DNA from: Rhodopseudomonas pseudopalustris
Lineage (GTDB): Bacteria; Pseudomonadota; Alphaproteobacteria; Rhizobiales; Xanthobacteraceae
NCBI RefSeq assembly: GCF_900110435.1
Contig: NZ_FODT01000004.1
Location: 62,001 to 126,000, forward strand
Length of the DNA: 64,000 nt
Direction of reading: 5' to 3'
Made by a program: the position numbers and the translations under genes. The notes under the pieces were generated by a model that was not told the origin of the DNA, did no database searches, and saw nothing but the letters and a program-made list of their open reading frames with translations. Shown here in pieces: positions 51,262-59,482 of this stretch (position 1 is the first letter of the stretch; each line of letters opens with the position of its first letter).

Positions 51262-53298
51262 ATGACCACCACGCTGCAAAGCCTCGCGCTCGATCGCTGG
51301 ACCACGCCGGAGACCGGCCTTGTCGATATTCCGAGCGCGGTCGACGGCCGCGTGGTGGCGCGCGCTTCCAGCGCGGGGCTGGATTTCGCCGCGATGGTGC
51401 GACACGCGCGCGACCTCGGCGGGCCGGCGTTGCGCAAGATGAGCTTCCACCGCCGCGCCGACATGTTGAAGGCGCTGGGCGCCTATCTCGGCGAGCGCAA
51501 GGAGATGCTGTATGCGCTGGCGGCCGACACCGGCGCCAATCGCCGTGACAACGCGATCGACATCGACGGCGGGCTGGTGACGCTCGCGGCCTACGCGTCG
51601 CGCGGTCGCCGCGAATTGCCGGACGCGCGTTTCGTCACCGAGGGCGAGGCGGAGTCCCTGTCGAAGCGCGGCAGCTTCGTCGGCCAGCACATCCTGTCGC
51701 CGCTGCACGGCGTTGCCATCCACATCAACGCCTTCAACTTCCCGTGCTGGGGCCTGCTCGAAAAGCTCGCGCCGGCGCTGCTCGCGGGCGTGCCGGTGAT
51801 CGCCAAGCCGGCGACCGCGACCGCCTATGTCACCGAGGCGCTGGTGAAGCTGATCCACCAATCGGGCCTGCTGCCCGCCGGCGCGCTGCAACTGGTCTGC
51901 GGCGGCCTCGGCGATCTGTTCGATCATCTGGGCGGCCAGGATGTGATCGCGTTCACCGGCTCGATCGAGACCTCGGAAAAGCTGCGCGCGCATCCGAGCA
52001 TCGCCCTGCATTCGATCCGTTTCATCGCCGAGCGGGATTCGCTCAACGCCGCGATCCTCGGCTCCGACATCACGCCGGCCGATCCGGAGTTCGATCTGTT
52101 CATCCGCGAAGTGGTGCGCGAGATGACGGCGAAGGCGGGACAGAAATGCACCGCGATCCGCCGCGTGCTGGCGCCGCGTGCGCAGGAGGCGGCGGTGATC
52201 GAGGCGCTGAAGGCGAAATTCGCTGAGGTCCGGCTCGGCGATCCGCGCCACGACGACAAGGCGATGGGGCCGCTGGTCAGCCGCGATCAGCGCGACGCGG
52301 TCCGCGTCGCCATCGCCGCGCTCTCGACCGAGGCCGAGATCGTGTTCGGCAATCCGGATTCCTGTAGCGGCGAGGGCATCGACACCGAGGCGGGCGCCTA
52401 CATGTCACCGATCCTGCTGCGCGCCAGGGATCCGATGCAGGCGCTGGAGGTCCACGACACCGAAGCGTTCGGCCCGGTCGCCACCGTGCTCGCCTACGAC
52501 GATGTCGATCAGGCGATCGAACTGGTTCGTCGCGGCGAGGGCAGCCTGGTCGCGTCGCTGTTCACCAACGACGATGGCGTCGCCGAACAGATCGCGCTCG
52601 GCATCGCGCCGTGGCACGGACGGCTGCTGATCGTCGATCGGGATTGCGCCGCGGAATCCACCGGGCATGGCGCGCCGCTGCCGGCGCTGGTGCATGGCGG
52701 GCCGGGCAGGGCCGGCGGCGGCGAGGAACTCGGCGGGATGCGCAGCGTGGCTCACTACATGCAACGCACCGCGATCCAGGCCTCGCCGCGCAGGCTTGCG
52801 GCGTTGACCGGGACCTGGAGCCGCGGCGCGCCGGCTCCCGCCGCATCCGTGCATCCGTTCACGCGCAACTACGACGAACTCGTGGTCGGCGAGAGCATCG
52901 AGACAGCGAGCCGGCCGATCACGCTCGCCGACATCGAGCACTTCGCGCATTTCACCGGCGATACGTTCTACGCGCATATGGACGAGGCGGCGGCGAAGGC
53001 CAACCCGTTCTTCCCCGGCCGCGTCGCCCACGGCTATCTGATCCTGGCGTTCGCCGCCGGGCTGTTCGTCGATCCGGCCCCGGGTCCGCTACTCGCGAAT
53101 TACGGCCTCGACAATCTGCGCTTCCTCAAGCCGGTCTCGCCCGATGACGCCATCCGCGTGAAGTTGACGGTGAAGCAGAAATCGCCGGCCCGCCGTCCGG
53201 AATATGGCGAGGTGCGCTGGGACGTCGAGGTGGTCAATCAGAACGACGAGCCGGTCGCCCGCTACGATCTGCTGACGATGAGCGCGCGGGCCAAATAG
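51262..53298 (+). CDS. paaZ: Oxepin-CoA hydrolase / semialdehyde dehydrogenase PaaZ
   Basis: A 678-residue bifunctional enzyme. The N-terminal aldehyde dehydrogenase domain has catalytic Cys296 (AGQKCTAIRR) and general base Glu257 (FIAERDS). The C-terminal MaoC-type hydratase has Asp567 and His572 (DTFYAHMDEAAA), matching E. coli Asp561/His566. It opens the oxepin ring and oxidises the resulting aldehyde to 3-oxo-5,6-dehydrosuberyl-CoA. GGGAGAGACC precedes the ATG. Residue equivalences to E. coli PaaZ are from memory. Confidence 0.93.
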   Translation: MTTTLQSLALDRWTTPETGLVDIPSAVDGRVVARASSAGLDFAAMVRHARDLGGPALRKMSFHRRADMLKALGAYLGERKEMLYALAADTGANRRDNAIDIDGGLVTLAAYASRGRRELPDARFVTEGEAESLSKRGSFVGQHILSPLHGVAIHINAFNFPCWGLLEKLAPALLAGVPVIAKPATATAYVTEALVKLIHQSGLLPAGALQLVCGGLGDLFDHLGGQDVIAFTGSIETSEKLRAHPSIALHSIRFIAERDSLNAAILGSDITPADPEFDLFIREVVREMTAKAGQKCTAIRRVLAPRAQEAAVIEALKAKFAEVRLGDPRHDDKAMGPLVSRDQRDAVRVAIAALSTEAEIVFGNPDSCSGEGIDTEAGAYMSPILLRARDPMQALEVHDTEAFGPVATVLAYDDVDQAIELVRRGEGSLVASLFTNDDGVAEQIALGIAPWHGRLLIVDRDCAAESTGHGAPLPALVHGGPGRAGGGEELGGMRSVAHYMQRTAIQASPRRLAALTGTWSRGAPAPAASVHPFTRNYDELVVGESIETASRPITLADIEHFAHFTGDTFYAHMDEAAAKANPFFPGRVAHGYLILAFAAGLFVDPAPGPLLANYGLDNLRFLKPVSPDDAIRVKLTVKQKSPARRPEYGEVRWDVEVVNQNDEPVARYDLLTMSARAK

Positions 53299-53321
53299 CG
53301 GCGCAGGAGAGACAGTGACGC

Positions 53322-53349
53322 TTGACAAAATTCCTAATGTGAATATAGT
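53322..53349 (+). promoter_or_regulatory. Near-consensus sigma-70-type promoter
   Basis: The -35 hexamer TTGACA (53322-53327) is perfect and the -10 TATAGT (53344-53349) matches five of six positions, with a 16-base spacer. The spacer is AT-rich compared with the surroundings. No protein gene follows on the + strand for over 5 kb; the next downstream sequence is a series of hairpins, so a non-coding transcript is plausible. Confidence 0.65.
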
Positions 53350-53355
53350 CCGCGT

Positions 53356-53470
53356 CGTCCTGTCCGTGAGGGGCGCTTCTCGAGGGCGCTTGTGAAGCGG
53401 GACAGATCACTCGGCTGGGCAACCAGCCGGGTCAATGGCTCGGCGAAGCGAGCGTGAGCTCGCGGGGACG
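53356..53470 (+). ncRNA. Candidate structured RNA
   Basis: Starting just after the promoter, three consecutive stems can form: an outer CTGTCC/GGGACAG enclosing GCTTC/GAAGC, then CGGCTGG/CCAGCCG with a GCAA loop (53412-53429), then GCGAGC/GCTCGC with a GTGA loop (53448-53463). GCAA and GTGA are both GNRA tetraloops. An alternative stem gctcg/cgagc (53438-53442 with 53449-53453) would compete with the third. The 3' end cannot be placed. Confidence 0.35.
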
Positions 53471-53941
53471 AGTTGGATGCGGCGCCCGCGCGCTGTGCCT
53501 CGCAAGCACACGTCCGGGCGGCTTCGGGTCACGGTCCGGGCCTACTATGGGGCTCTGCCGCTGACGTCGGCTGAACGTGGCGCAGGCGAACGTCGGGAAA
53601 CCGTCGGGATGGAGTTCGATGAACTCGCCTGCACCCGGAAGCACCGCCCCGAAGCCGCATGAACGCCGCGGTGGGCGCGCCGATGAGGCGAGCGCGATTG
53701 CTTCATTGAAGTAATCGCAACAACCACCAAACCCCGCGCCTCCCGGCGCGCCCCCACCCCTCGCTGTGACAGCGACGGGCGCATAGCTCGGGCTCATCGG
53801 AGCCGCGAGGCCAATTTGCCGTGGCTGTTTGATATTTGAATCGGAGATCGTGATGGGGCACAGCGCGCCCATCACTCACGCCCCGTCATCGCCCGGCTCG
53901 ACCGGGCGACCCAGTACTCCCCAGCGCCGGCGTGACCGCCG

Positions 53942-54907
53942 TCACGCGGCGCGCGCGGAACGCTCTTGCGACATCGCAAGTCGCAGCACATCGCGATAGG
54001 ACGGCGCGACCGCGACGCGGCCGATCAGCGCCTTGTCGCGCAACAGCCGATGCGCTTCGGGGAGATTGTAGCAGGGCAGGTACATGAACAGATGATGCTC
54101 GGCGTGATAGTTCACCCAATACGGCGCGATCAGCAGACGCTCGAGCGGGTTGGCGAGCGTGGTGCGCGCCTGGCTGAACGGATCGGCGCTGGTCGAGGTG
54201 CAGGCGTGCTCGGCGATGTTGCGGATCCGCGTCACCAGCGGCAGCCAGGTCGCCATTGCGAACAGCCAGACGCCGACGAACCAGACGCCGGCGCCGCACA
54301 GCCAGAACACCACGAACAATGCGAGATTCGCGGCCAGGAAGCGCTTCGTCCGGTCTGCGCCGCTGGCGACGAAGCTCTCATGCGTCACGTCCTCGCGCGC
54401 GCGACGCGTCGCAAACAGCGCTTTCAACAACGGCAGCCGCTGCTTGACGAACGTCTGCCCGGTGAGGTCGCGGATCGCTTTGCGCAGAAAACTCTGTTTG
54501 CTGATCGGAAACGGCGCCGACAGCGACAGGTCGGGGTCTTCCGGCTGCTGGGTGTATTTGTGATGCTGCAGATGGTAGCTGCGATAGGCCGCAAGATCGG
54601 CGCCGACCGGCACTGCGCACAGCCATTGCCCGATCCACTCGTTGAGCTTTTGATTGCGATGCAGCCCACCATGCGCGGCCTCGTGCATCAGGATGGCGAG
54701 GCCGAGTTGCCGCGTGCCGACGATCATCACCGCGATCAGCCAGGTCAGCGGATTGGGCCAGATCGTCACCAGCGCCATTGCGGCGGCGATCGTGCCCCAG
54801 GCGTGTGCGACGAGCCACACCCCGCGCGCCGAACTGCGCCGCGTCAGCCGCGCCCATTCCTCGGCGCTGAAGATCGTCTTCGGATCGATACGCGCCACTG
54901 CCGGCAT
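53942..54907 (-). CDS. Fatty acid desaturase
   Basis: A 321-residue membrane di-iron desaturase/hydroxylase. Three His boxes are present: HEAAHGGLH (~75-83), HLQHHKY (~112-118) and HAEHHLF (~267-273). Two hydrophobic pairs flank them. It could desaturate or hydroxylate acyl lipids or carotenoids; the substrate is unclear. It is followed on the same strand (upstream in position) by the OsmC-fused hydrolase gene, with 48 bases between. Confidence 0.85.
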   Translation of the reverse strand: MPAVARIDPKTIFSAEEWARLTRRSSARGVWLVAHAWGTIAAAMALVTIWPNPLTWLIAVMIVGTRQLGLAILMHEAAHGGLHRNQKLNEWIGQWLCAVPVGADLAAYRSYHLQHHKYTQQPEDPDLSLSAPFPISKQSFLRKAIRDLTGQTFVKQRLPLLKALFATRRAREDVTHESFVASGADRTKRFLAANLALFVVFWLCGAGVWFVGVWLFAMATWLPLVTRIRNIAEHACTSTSADPFSQARTTLANPLERLLIAPYWVNYHAEHHLFMYLPCYNLPEAHRLLRDKALIGRVAVAPSYRDVLRLAMSQERSARAA

Positions 54908-54955
54908 CGCGGCCTCCCTGTTTTTTCGGCAGTGTCGCGTGCAGCTGCGCCGCCG

Positions 54956-56180
54956 TCAATCCGCGGCGCGGGTGACGATCTTCACGTCCGAGGTCAACGT
55001 GCGATGCACCGGGCACTTGTCGGCGATCTCGAGCAGTTTGCTACGCTGTTCGGCATCGAGATCACCGTCGATCGCGATCACGCGCTCGATCCGGTCGAGC
55101 AGGCCGACCTTGGTCTCGCAGTCGGTGCAGTCCTCGGCGTGGACCTTGGCGTGGCTGAGCGTCACCGTGACGCGATCGAGCGGCAGCTTCTTGCGTTCGG
55201 CATAGAGCCGCATCGTCATCGAGGTGCAGGCGCCGAGCGCCGACAGCAACAGATCGTACGGACTAGGCCCGGAATCCGCGCCGCCGACCGCGACCGGTTC
55301 GTCCGCGAGCAGGCGATGCGGCCCGACGCTGATCCGCTGCTGAAACGTGCCGTCGCCGGTCTCCTGAACGATGACGTTGCGCGGCACCTCCGGCGCACCG
55401 GTGGTCGCGGGCGGCAGCTCCGCCTCGATGTAGCGCTCCGCCCAGGCGGCGATCACATCGGCCGCGTAGCTCGCGTCGCGACGGTTGCTCAAGAGGTGAT
55501 CGGCGCCGTCCAGCGAGACGAAGCTCTTCGGATGTTTGGCGGCGATGAAGATCTTGGTGGCGTTGTCGATGCCGACGGTGGTGTCGGCCGGCGCATGCAT
55601 CACCAGCAGCGCCCTGTGCAGCTTCGCGATCTGCGCCGTCAGATTGTGCTCGCTGGCGTCGTCGAGAAATGCGCGCTTGATGGTGAAGGGACGCCCGGCC
55701 AGCGAGACCTCGACGCTGCCTTGTGCGCGGATCGCATCGATATGCTCTGCGAACAGGCCCACGACATGCGACGGATCGGACGGCGCGGCGATCGTCGCAA
55801 CCGCCTTCGCCTCCGGGATCTGCGCCGCGGCCGCCAGCACCGCGGCGCCGCCGAGGCTGTGCCCGATCAGCAGCGACGGCGCCCGGTGAAGCTTGCGCAG
55901 ATGATCCGCGGCGAGAACCAGATCGGCGACGTTGGACGAAAACGTCGCATTGGCGAATTCGCCCTCGCTATTGCCGAGCCCGGTGAAGTCGAATCGGAGC
56001 ACCGCGATGCCCCGCGCCGCCAGCCCCGCCGCGATCCGCCGCGCCGCGAGATTGTCCTTGCTGCAGGTGAAGCAATGCGCAAACAGCGCGAACGCGCGGG
56101 GGGGCGGAGTCGGGCAGGTCGAGCGCGGCGGCGAGCTGATGCCCGCCGGTGCCAGGAAACTGAAAACGTTCGATCGCCAA
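54956..56180 (-). CDS. Alpha/beta hydrolase-OsmC fusion, apparent frameshift
   Basis: The main frame encodes an alpha/beta hydrolase (RFDFTGLGNSEG, nucleophile in GHSLGG) and a C-terminal OsmC-like domain (~130 residues) with peroxidatic-type CTDC and CPVHRT. The natural N-terminus, AIERFQFPGTGGHQLAAALD from TTG 56180 with GGAG upstream, is in another frame. The frames join at a run of seven C (minus strand) at 56098-56104; six C would give a continuous ~407-residue protein. It is either a sequencing error, a pseudogene or phase variation. OsmC domains reduce peroxides or organic hydroperoxides. Confidence 0.8.
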
Positions 56181-56277
56181 GGCGGTGCTCCAGAGATGGG
56201 ATTCCGGGATGCACGCATCCCGGAATTAGGAAATCGTGGATGAGATCGTCCGACGCGGCGCTCTGGTATCAGGTCGA

Positions 56278-57477
56278 TCAGTTCGCTCGACCGAATAGCA
56301 GAGGCAGTTTACGCGGACCGCGAACCGTCCCTTCCGACCAGCGTACTTTCTGTGACGGATCGAGTCGGAATTCGGGAATCCGCTTCAGCCATTCCTCGAT
56401 CGCGACCGTCATCTCCATGCGCGCCAGATTGGAGCCGACACAGCGATGAATGCCGAGCCCGAAAGCCACGTGCGGGTTTTCCTTGCGGTCGATCCGAACC
56501 TGATCGGCGTCGGGAAACACCGATGGATCACGGTTGGCCGAGGGGAACGACAGCAGCACCATGTTGCCGGGCTTCACCGGGCAGCCGGAGATCGTGGTTT
56601 CCTTCATCACTTCGCGCGCCATCGTCACCGGCGAATAGGCGCGAAGGAACTCCTCGATCGCGGTCGGCATCAGCTCGGGCTCGGCGACCAGTCGCGCGCG
56701 ATCGTCCGGATGCGTCGCCAGATGCCACAGCGTGGCGCCGATCGCGCTCCATGTGGTGTCGATGCCGGCGATCAGCAGCAGCCGGAGTGAGCCGAGCACG
56801 TGGACGTCGGACAGCGGCTGGCCGCTCGCATCGCGCGCATTCATCAGCGTCGAGATCAGGTCGTCGGTCGGATGCTGCTTGCGCTTGGCGATGTGGCCGA
56901 GGAAATACACACTCATTTCCTGGATCGCCTTCATCATCACCGCGTCGTCGTTGATCCCGAGTTCGAGGATCTCGTGGATCCACTGGATGAACTGATCGCT
57001 GTCGCTCTCCGGGATGCCGAGCATGACGCAGATGGTCTTGACCGGAATGTGCTTGCTGTAGTCCGCCGCCGCGTCGCAGCTGCCGTTTTCGATGAACTGG
57101 TCGATCAGCTCGTTGCAGATCGCGCGCACGCGCGGCTCGAGCGCGGCGACGGCGTCGGGCGTGAACGGCGGCAGCAGCAGCCGCTTGGCTGGCTTGTGCT
57201 CCGGCGGATCGGATGTGATCGGTGGCGCGGATTGCACCGGTTCGGGCCGGCTGTTGCGGACGATGACGCGTCGCGACGAGAAGTGATCGGTGTCGTAGGA
57301 GATTTCCTTCACCGCCGCGAAGGTGGTCGGCATGTAACAACCGAGAAAGCGCTCGGTGTGAACGACGGGGCCGGCAGAGCGCATTTCATTCCAGATCGGG
57401 AAGGGATCGTCGGTCCAACGCGGGTCGGTGTGATCGAAGTCGTTGACCCAATCGGTGACAGGCGTTCGCTCGGTCAT
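56278..57477 (-). CDS. Cytochrome P450 (CYP194-like)
   Basis: A 399-residue soluble P450. I-helix AGIDTT has Asp240 and Thr241, the K-helix ExxR lies in IEEFLR, and the haem loop FGLGIHRCVG carries Cys346. It is 95 bases downstream of a small ferredoxin gene on the same strand. This pairing matches, from memory, CYP194A4 with HaPuxC in R. palustris HaA2. It accepts electrons from that ferredoxin; the natural substrate is not evident. Confidence 0.85.
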   Translation of the reverse strand: MTERTPVTDWVNDFDHTDPRWTDDPFPIWNEMRSAGPVVHTERFLGCYMPTTFAAVKEISYDTDHFSSRRVIVRNSRPEPVQSAPPITSDPPEHKPAKRLLLPPFTPDAVAALEPRVRAICNELIDQFIENGSCDAAADYSKHIPVKTICVMLGIPESDSDQFIQWIHEILELGINDDAVMMKAIQEMSVYFLGHIAKRKQHPTDDLISTLMNARDASGQPLSDVHVLGSLRLLLIAGIDTTWSAIGATLWHLATHPDDRARLVAEPELMPTAIEEFLRAYSPVTMAREVMKETTISGCPVKPGNMVLLSFPSANRDPSVFPDADQVRIDRKENPHVAFGLGIHRCVGSNLARMEMTVAIEEWLKRIPEFRLDPSQKVRWSEGTVRGPRKLPLLFGRAN

Positions 57478-57572
57478 TCGCGCGGTTTCCTCTGGTTTTC
57501 GTTGCTGTTGCGGTCTGCGCCGCGACTTGGTGGTTCAACTTGAGGGATCGACTCGAGGATCGGCTTGGGCGT

Positions 57573-57782
57573 TCAGTCCTCCGTGATATCGATCGCGACT
57601 TCCGGACAGTTGGACTTGGCGAGCCACGCCTTGTCGATCAGTGACGCGGGCACGCTGCCGTCGCCTTTCTCATGCGCGTTGCCGTATTCGTCGAGATCGA
57701 ACAATTCGGGCGCAAGCGCCTTGCATCGCGCATGGCCCTGGCACTTGTCCTGATCGACATGGATCTTGAGCGTTTCCGACAT
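57573..57782 (-). CDS. P450-partner ferredoxin with His in cluster motif
   Basis: A 69-residue ferredoxin. The cluster motif is CQGHARC followed by a distal NCPEVA, so cysteines are C..H..C..CP, with His in place of the second Cys of a [4Fe-4S] set. This fits [3Fe-4S] or unusual [4Fe-4S] ferredoxins that serve P450s, like HaPuxC of R. palustris HaA2. AAGGGGAACAG precedes the ATG. It is transcribed towards the P450 gene and probably feeds it; the reductase at 17.3 kb is a candidate donor. Confidence 0.9.
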   Translation of the reverse strand: MSETLKIHVDQDKCQGHARCKALAPELFDLDEYGNAHEKGDGSVPASLIDKAWLAKSNCPEVAIDITED

Positions 57783-57914
57783 CGGCTGTTCCCCTTGGGT
57801 CCGCCTAGGCGGCGGATCTGTTGTGACGCGTCGAGACTAGCACAGCACGTCACGACCGCCAGCCCATGTCGAAAAGCCCGGAGGTTTGCCGAAGCTCTGA
57901 GACTTGCCGAGCGC

Positions 57915-59348
57915 TCAGAGGCTTGCAGGCGCGGGCCGCGGATTGATCGGCGTCGAGCCGCGCAGGCCGAGAATGTCCTCGAGCACAGCTGCGCCGGCGA
58001 GCAGGCCGGATTCGTTGCGCGGCCGCGCGATGATCTGCAGCCCGACCGGCAGACCGGTCGCGGTGAACCCGCAGGGCAGCGACAGCGCGGGGCAGCACAC
58101 CAGCGTGATCGCATAGACGATGCCCAGCCACTCGACGTAGTTGTCGAATGTCTTACCGTTGCATTCGGCGAGGTAACGCTGCTCGATGGGAAACGGCGCG
58201 GTGATCGTCGCGGGGCACAGCAGCAGATCGTAGGTCTTGAAGAACTCGATCGTGCGCGCCGCCATCGCCACGCGCTGCGCTTCGGCCTTCGCCAGCTCGT
58301 CGACGCTGAGCTTGAGCCCCTGTTCGATGTTCCAGATCACTTCCGGCTTCAGCAGCTCGCGCTTGCTGCGCAGCAGATCGGCCTTGCTGATCGCGAAGTC
58401 GAATGCGCGCAGCACCTGGAAGCAATCATGCGCCTCGCGCAGATCAGGCTGGGCCTCCTCGACGGCGACACCGGCTTCGATGAAGCGCTCGGCCGCCCTG
58501 CGGGTGATCGCGGCGACTTCCGGATCGACCGGCGTGATCCCGAGATCGGGCGAATAGGCCACGCGCAGCGGCTTGGTGCGCGCGCGCGCGGCGGCGAGAA
58601 ACGATGTCGCCGGCGAGGGCAGCGACAGCGGATCTGCGGCGTGCTCGCCGCTCATCGCGTCGAGCAGCAGCGCGACATCCTCGACATTGCGCGCCATCGG
58701 ACCCTGCACGCCGAGATTGCGATCGATCTTCGCCGTCGGCGTATGCGCGACCCGGCCGAAGCTCGGGCGCAGTCCGACCACGCCGCAGAAGCTCGCGGGG
58801 TTGCGCAACGAGCCGCCCATGTCGGAGCCGTGCGCGAGCCATGCGGTGCCGGTCGCGAGCGCAACCGCAGCGCCGCCGGACGATCCTGCGGCCGAGCGGG
58901 ACAGGTCCCACGGATTGCGCGTCGCCCCGAACACCTCGTTGAAGGTGTTGGCGCCTGCGCCGAACTCCGGCGTGTTGGATTTCGCATAGACCACGCCGCC
59001 ATTGGCTTCGAGCTGTTCGACCATGAGGTCGGAGCGGTCCGGCACATGGTCTTTGTAGATCGGCGAGCCTTGCGTGGTCAGCACGCCTTCGACAGCGGTG
59101 AGGTCCTTGATCGGGACGGGCAGGCCGGCCAGCAGACCGCGCTGCGCTTTCGGTCTTTTCATCAAGGTGGCGGCACGTTCGCGGGCGCGATCGAAGCACA
59201 GCGTCGGCAGCGCATTGACGGCGCCGTCGACTTCGGCGATGCGCTGCTCCAACGCGTCGAGCAGGTCGAGCGGCGTGACGTCGCCGGACTCGAGCCTGTC
59301 GACGATCGCGCAAGCCGTCGCCTGAATCAGCTCCTGATGTGCCGCCAT
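57915..59348 (-). CDS. Amidase-signature family hydrolase
   Basis: A 477-residue amidase. The Ser-cisSer-Lys triad is recognisable: Lys81 (PVPIKDLTAVEG), the GSSGG serines at 156-157 and Ser180 (SDMGGSLRNPAS). It hydrolyses amide bonds such as carboxamides or acylated amines. The ATG at 59348 follows GGGAGAAACAACAGG. It is upstream of the ferredoxin-P450 pair on the same strand, with 132 bases between, so co-regulation is possible but unproven. Confidence 0.88.
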   Translation of the reverse strand: MAAHQELIQATACAIVDRLESGDVTPLDLLDALEQRIAEVDGAVNALPTLCFDRARERAATLMKRPKAQRGLLAGLPVPIKDLTAVEGVLTTQGSPIYKDHVPDRSDLMVEQLEANGGVVYAKSNTPEFGAGANTFNEVFGATRNPWDLSRSAAGSSGGAAVALATGTAWLAHGSDMGGSLRNPASFCGVVGLRPSFGRVAHTPTAKIDRNLGVQGPMARNVEDVALLLDAMSGEHAADPLSLPSPATSFLAAARARTKPLRVAYSPDLGITPVDPEVAAITRRAAERFIEAGVAVEEAQPDLREAHDCFQVLRAFDFAISKADLLRSKRELLKPEVIWNIEQGLKLSVDELAKAEAQRVAMAARTIEFFKTYDLLLCPATITAPFPIEQRYLAECNGKTFDNYVEWLGIVYAITLVCCPALSLPCGFTATGLPVGLQIIARPRNESGLLAGAAVLEDILGLRGSTPINPRPAPASL

Positions 59349-59482
59349 CCTGTTGTTTCTCCCGACTTGATCGGCCGGCCATGTGGGCGCAATGCAGACC
59401 GTTGATTGGACGCCGTCAACTACGACGCAATGGGTAGCCCGACCGGCTTTCCAAGTCGCCTGTTCGAGTCTTATATCGGACC

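Larger units (their letters stand above)
53299..53941. other. Gene-free region with structured, possibly transcribed sequence
   Basis: The 643 bases between paaZ and the minus-strand desaturase gene hold no convincing gene. A short + frame at 53435-53662 lacks family features. A near-consensus promoter is at 53322-53349. Downstream are several stems: GCTTC/GAAGC inside CTGTCC/GGGACAG, a perfect CGGCTGG-GCAA-CCAGCCG hairpin (53412-53429) and GCGAGC-GTGA-GCTCGC (53448-53463). A palindromic repeat cgcccgg/ccgggcg lies at 53890-53908. Confidence 0.6.

Noticed and set aside
53435-53662. A 75-codon + strand frame in the paaZ-desaturase gap
   Set aside because: No ribosome-binding site, no recognisable domain, Arg-rich composition; it overlaps stems better explained as RNA structure.
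56181-56218. Start of the OsmC-fused hydrolase at the ATG at 56218
   Set aside because: The residues it adds before the C7 run do not resemble the family, whereas the other frame from TTG 56180 gives the family N-terminus and has a ribosome-binding site.
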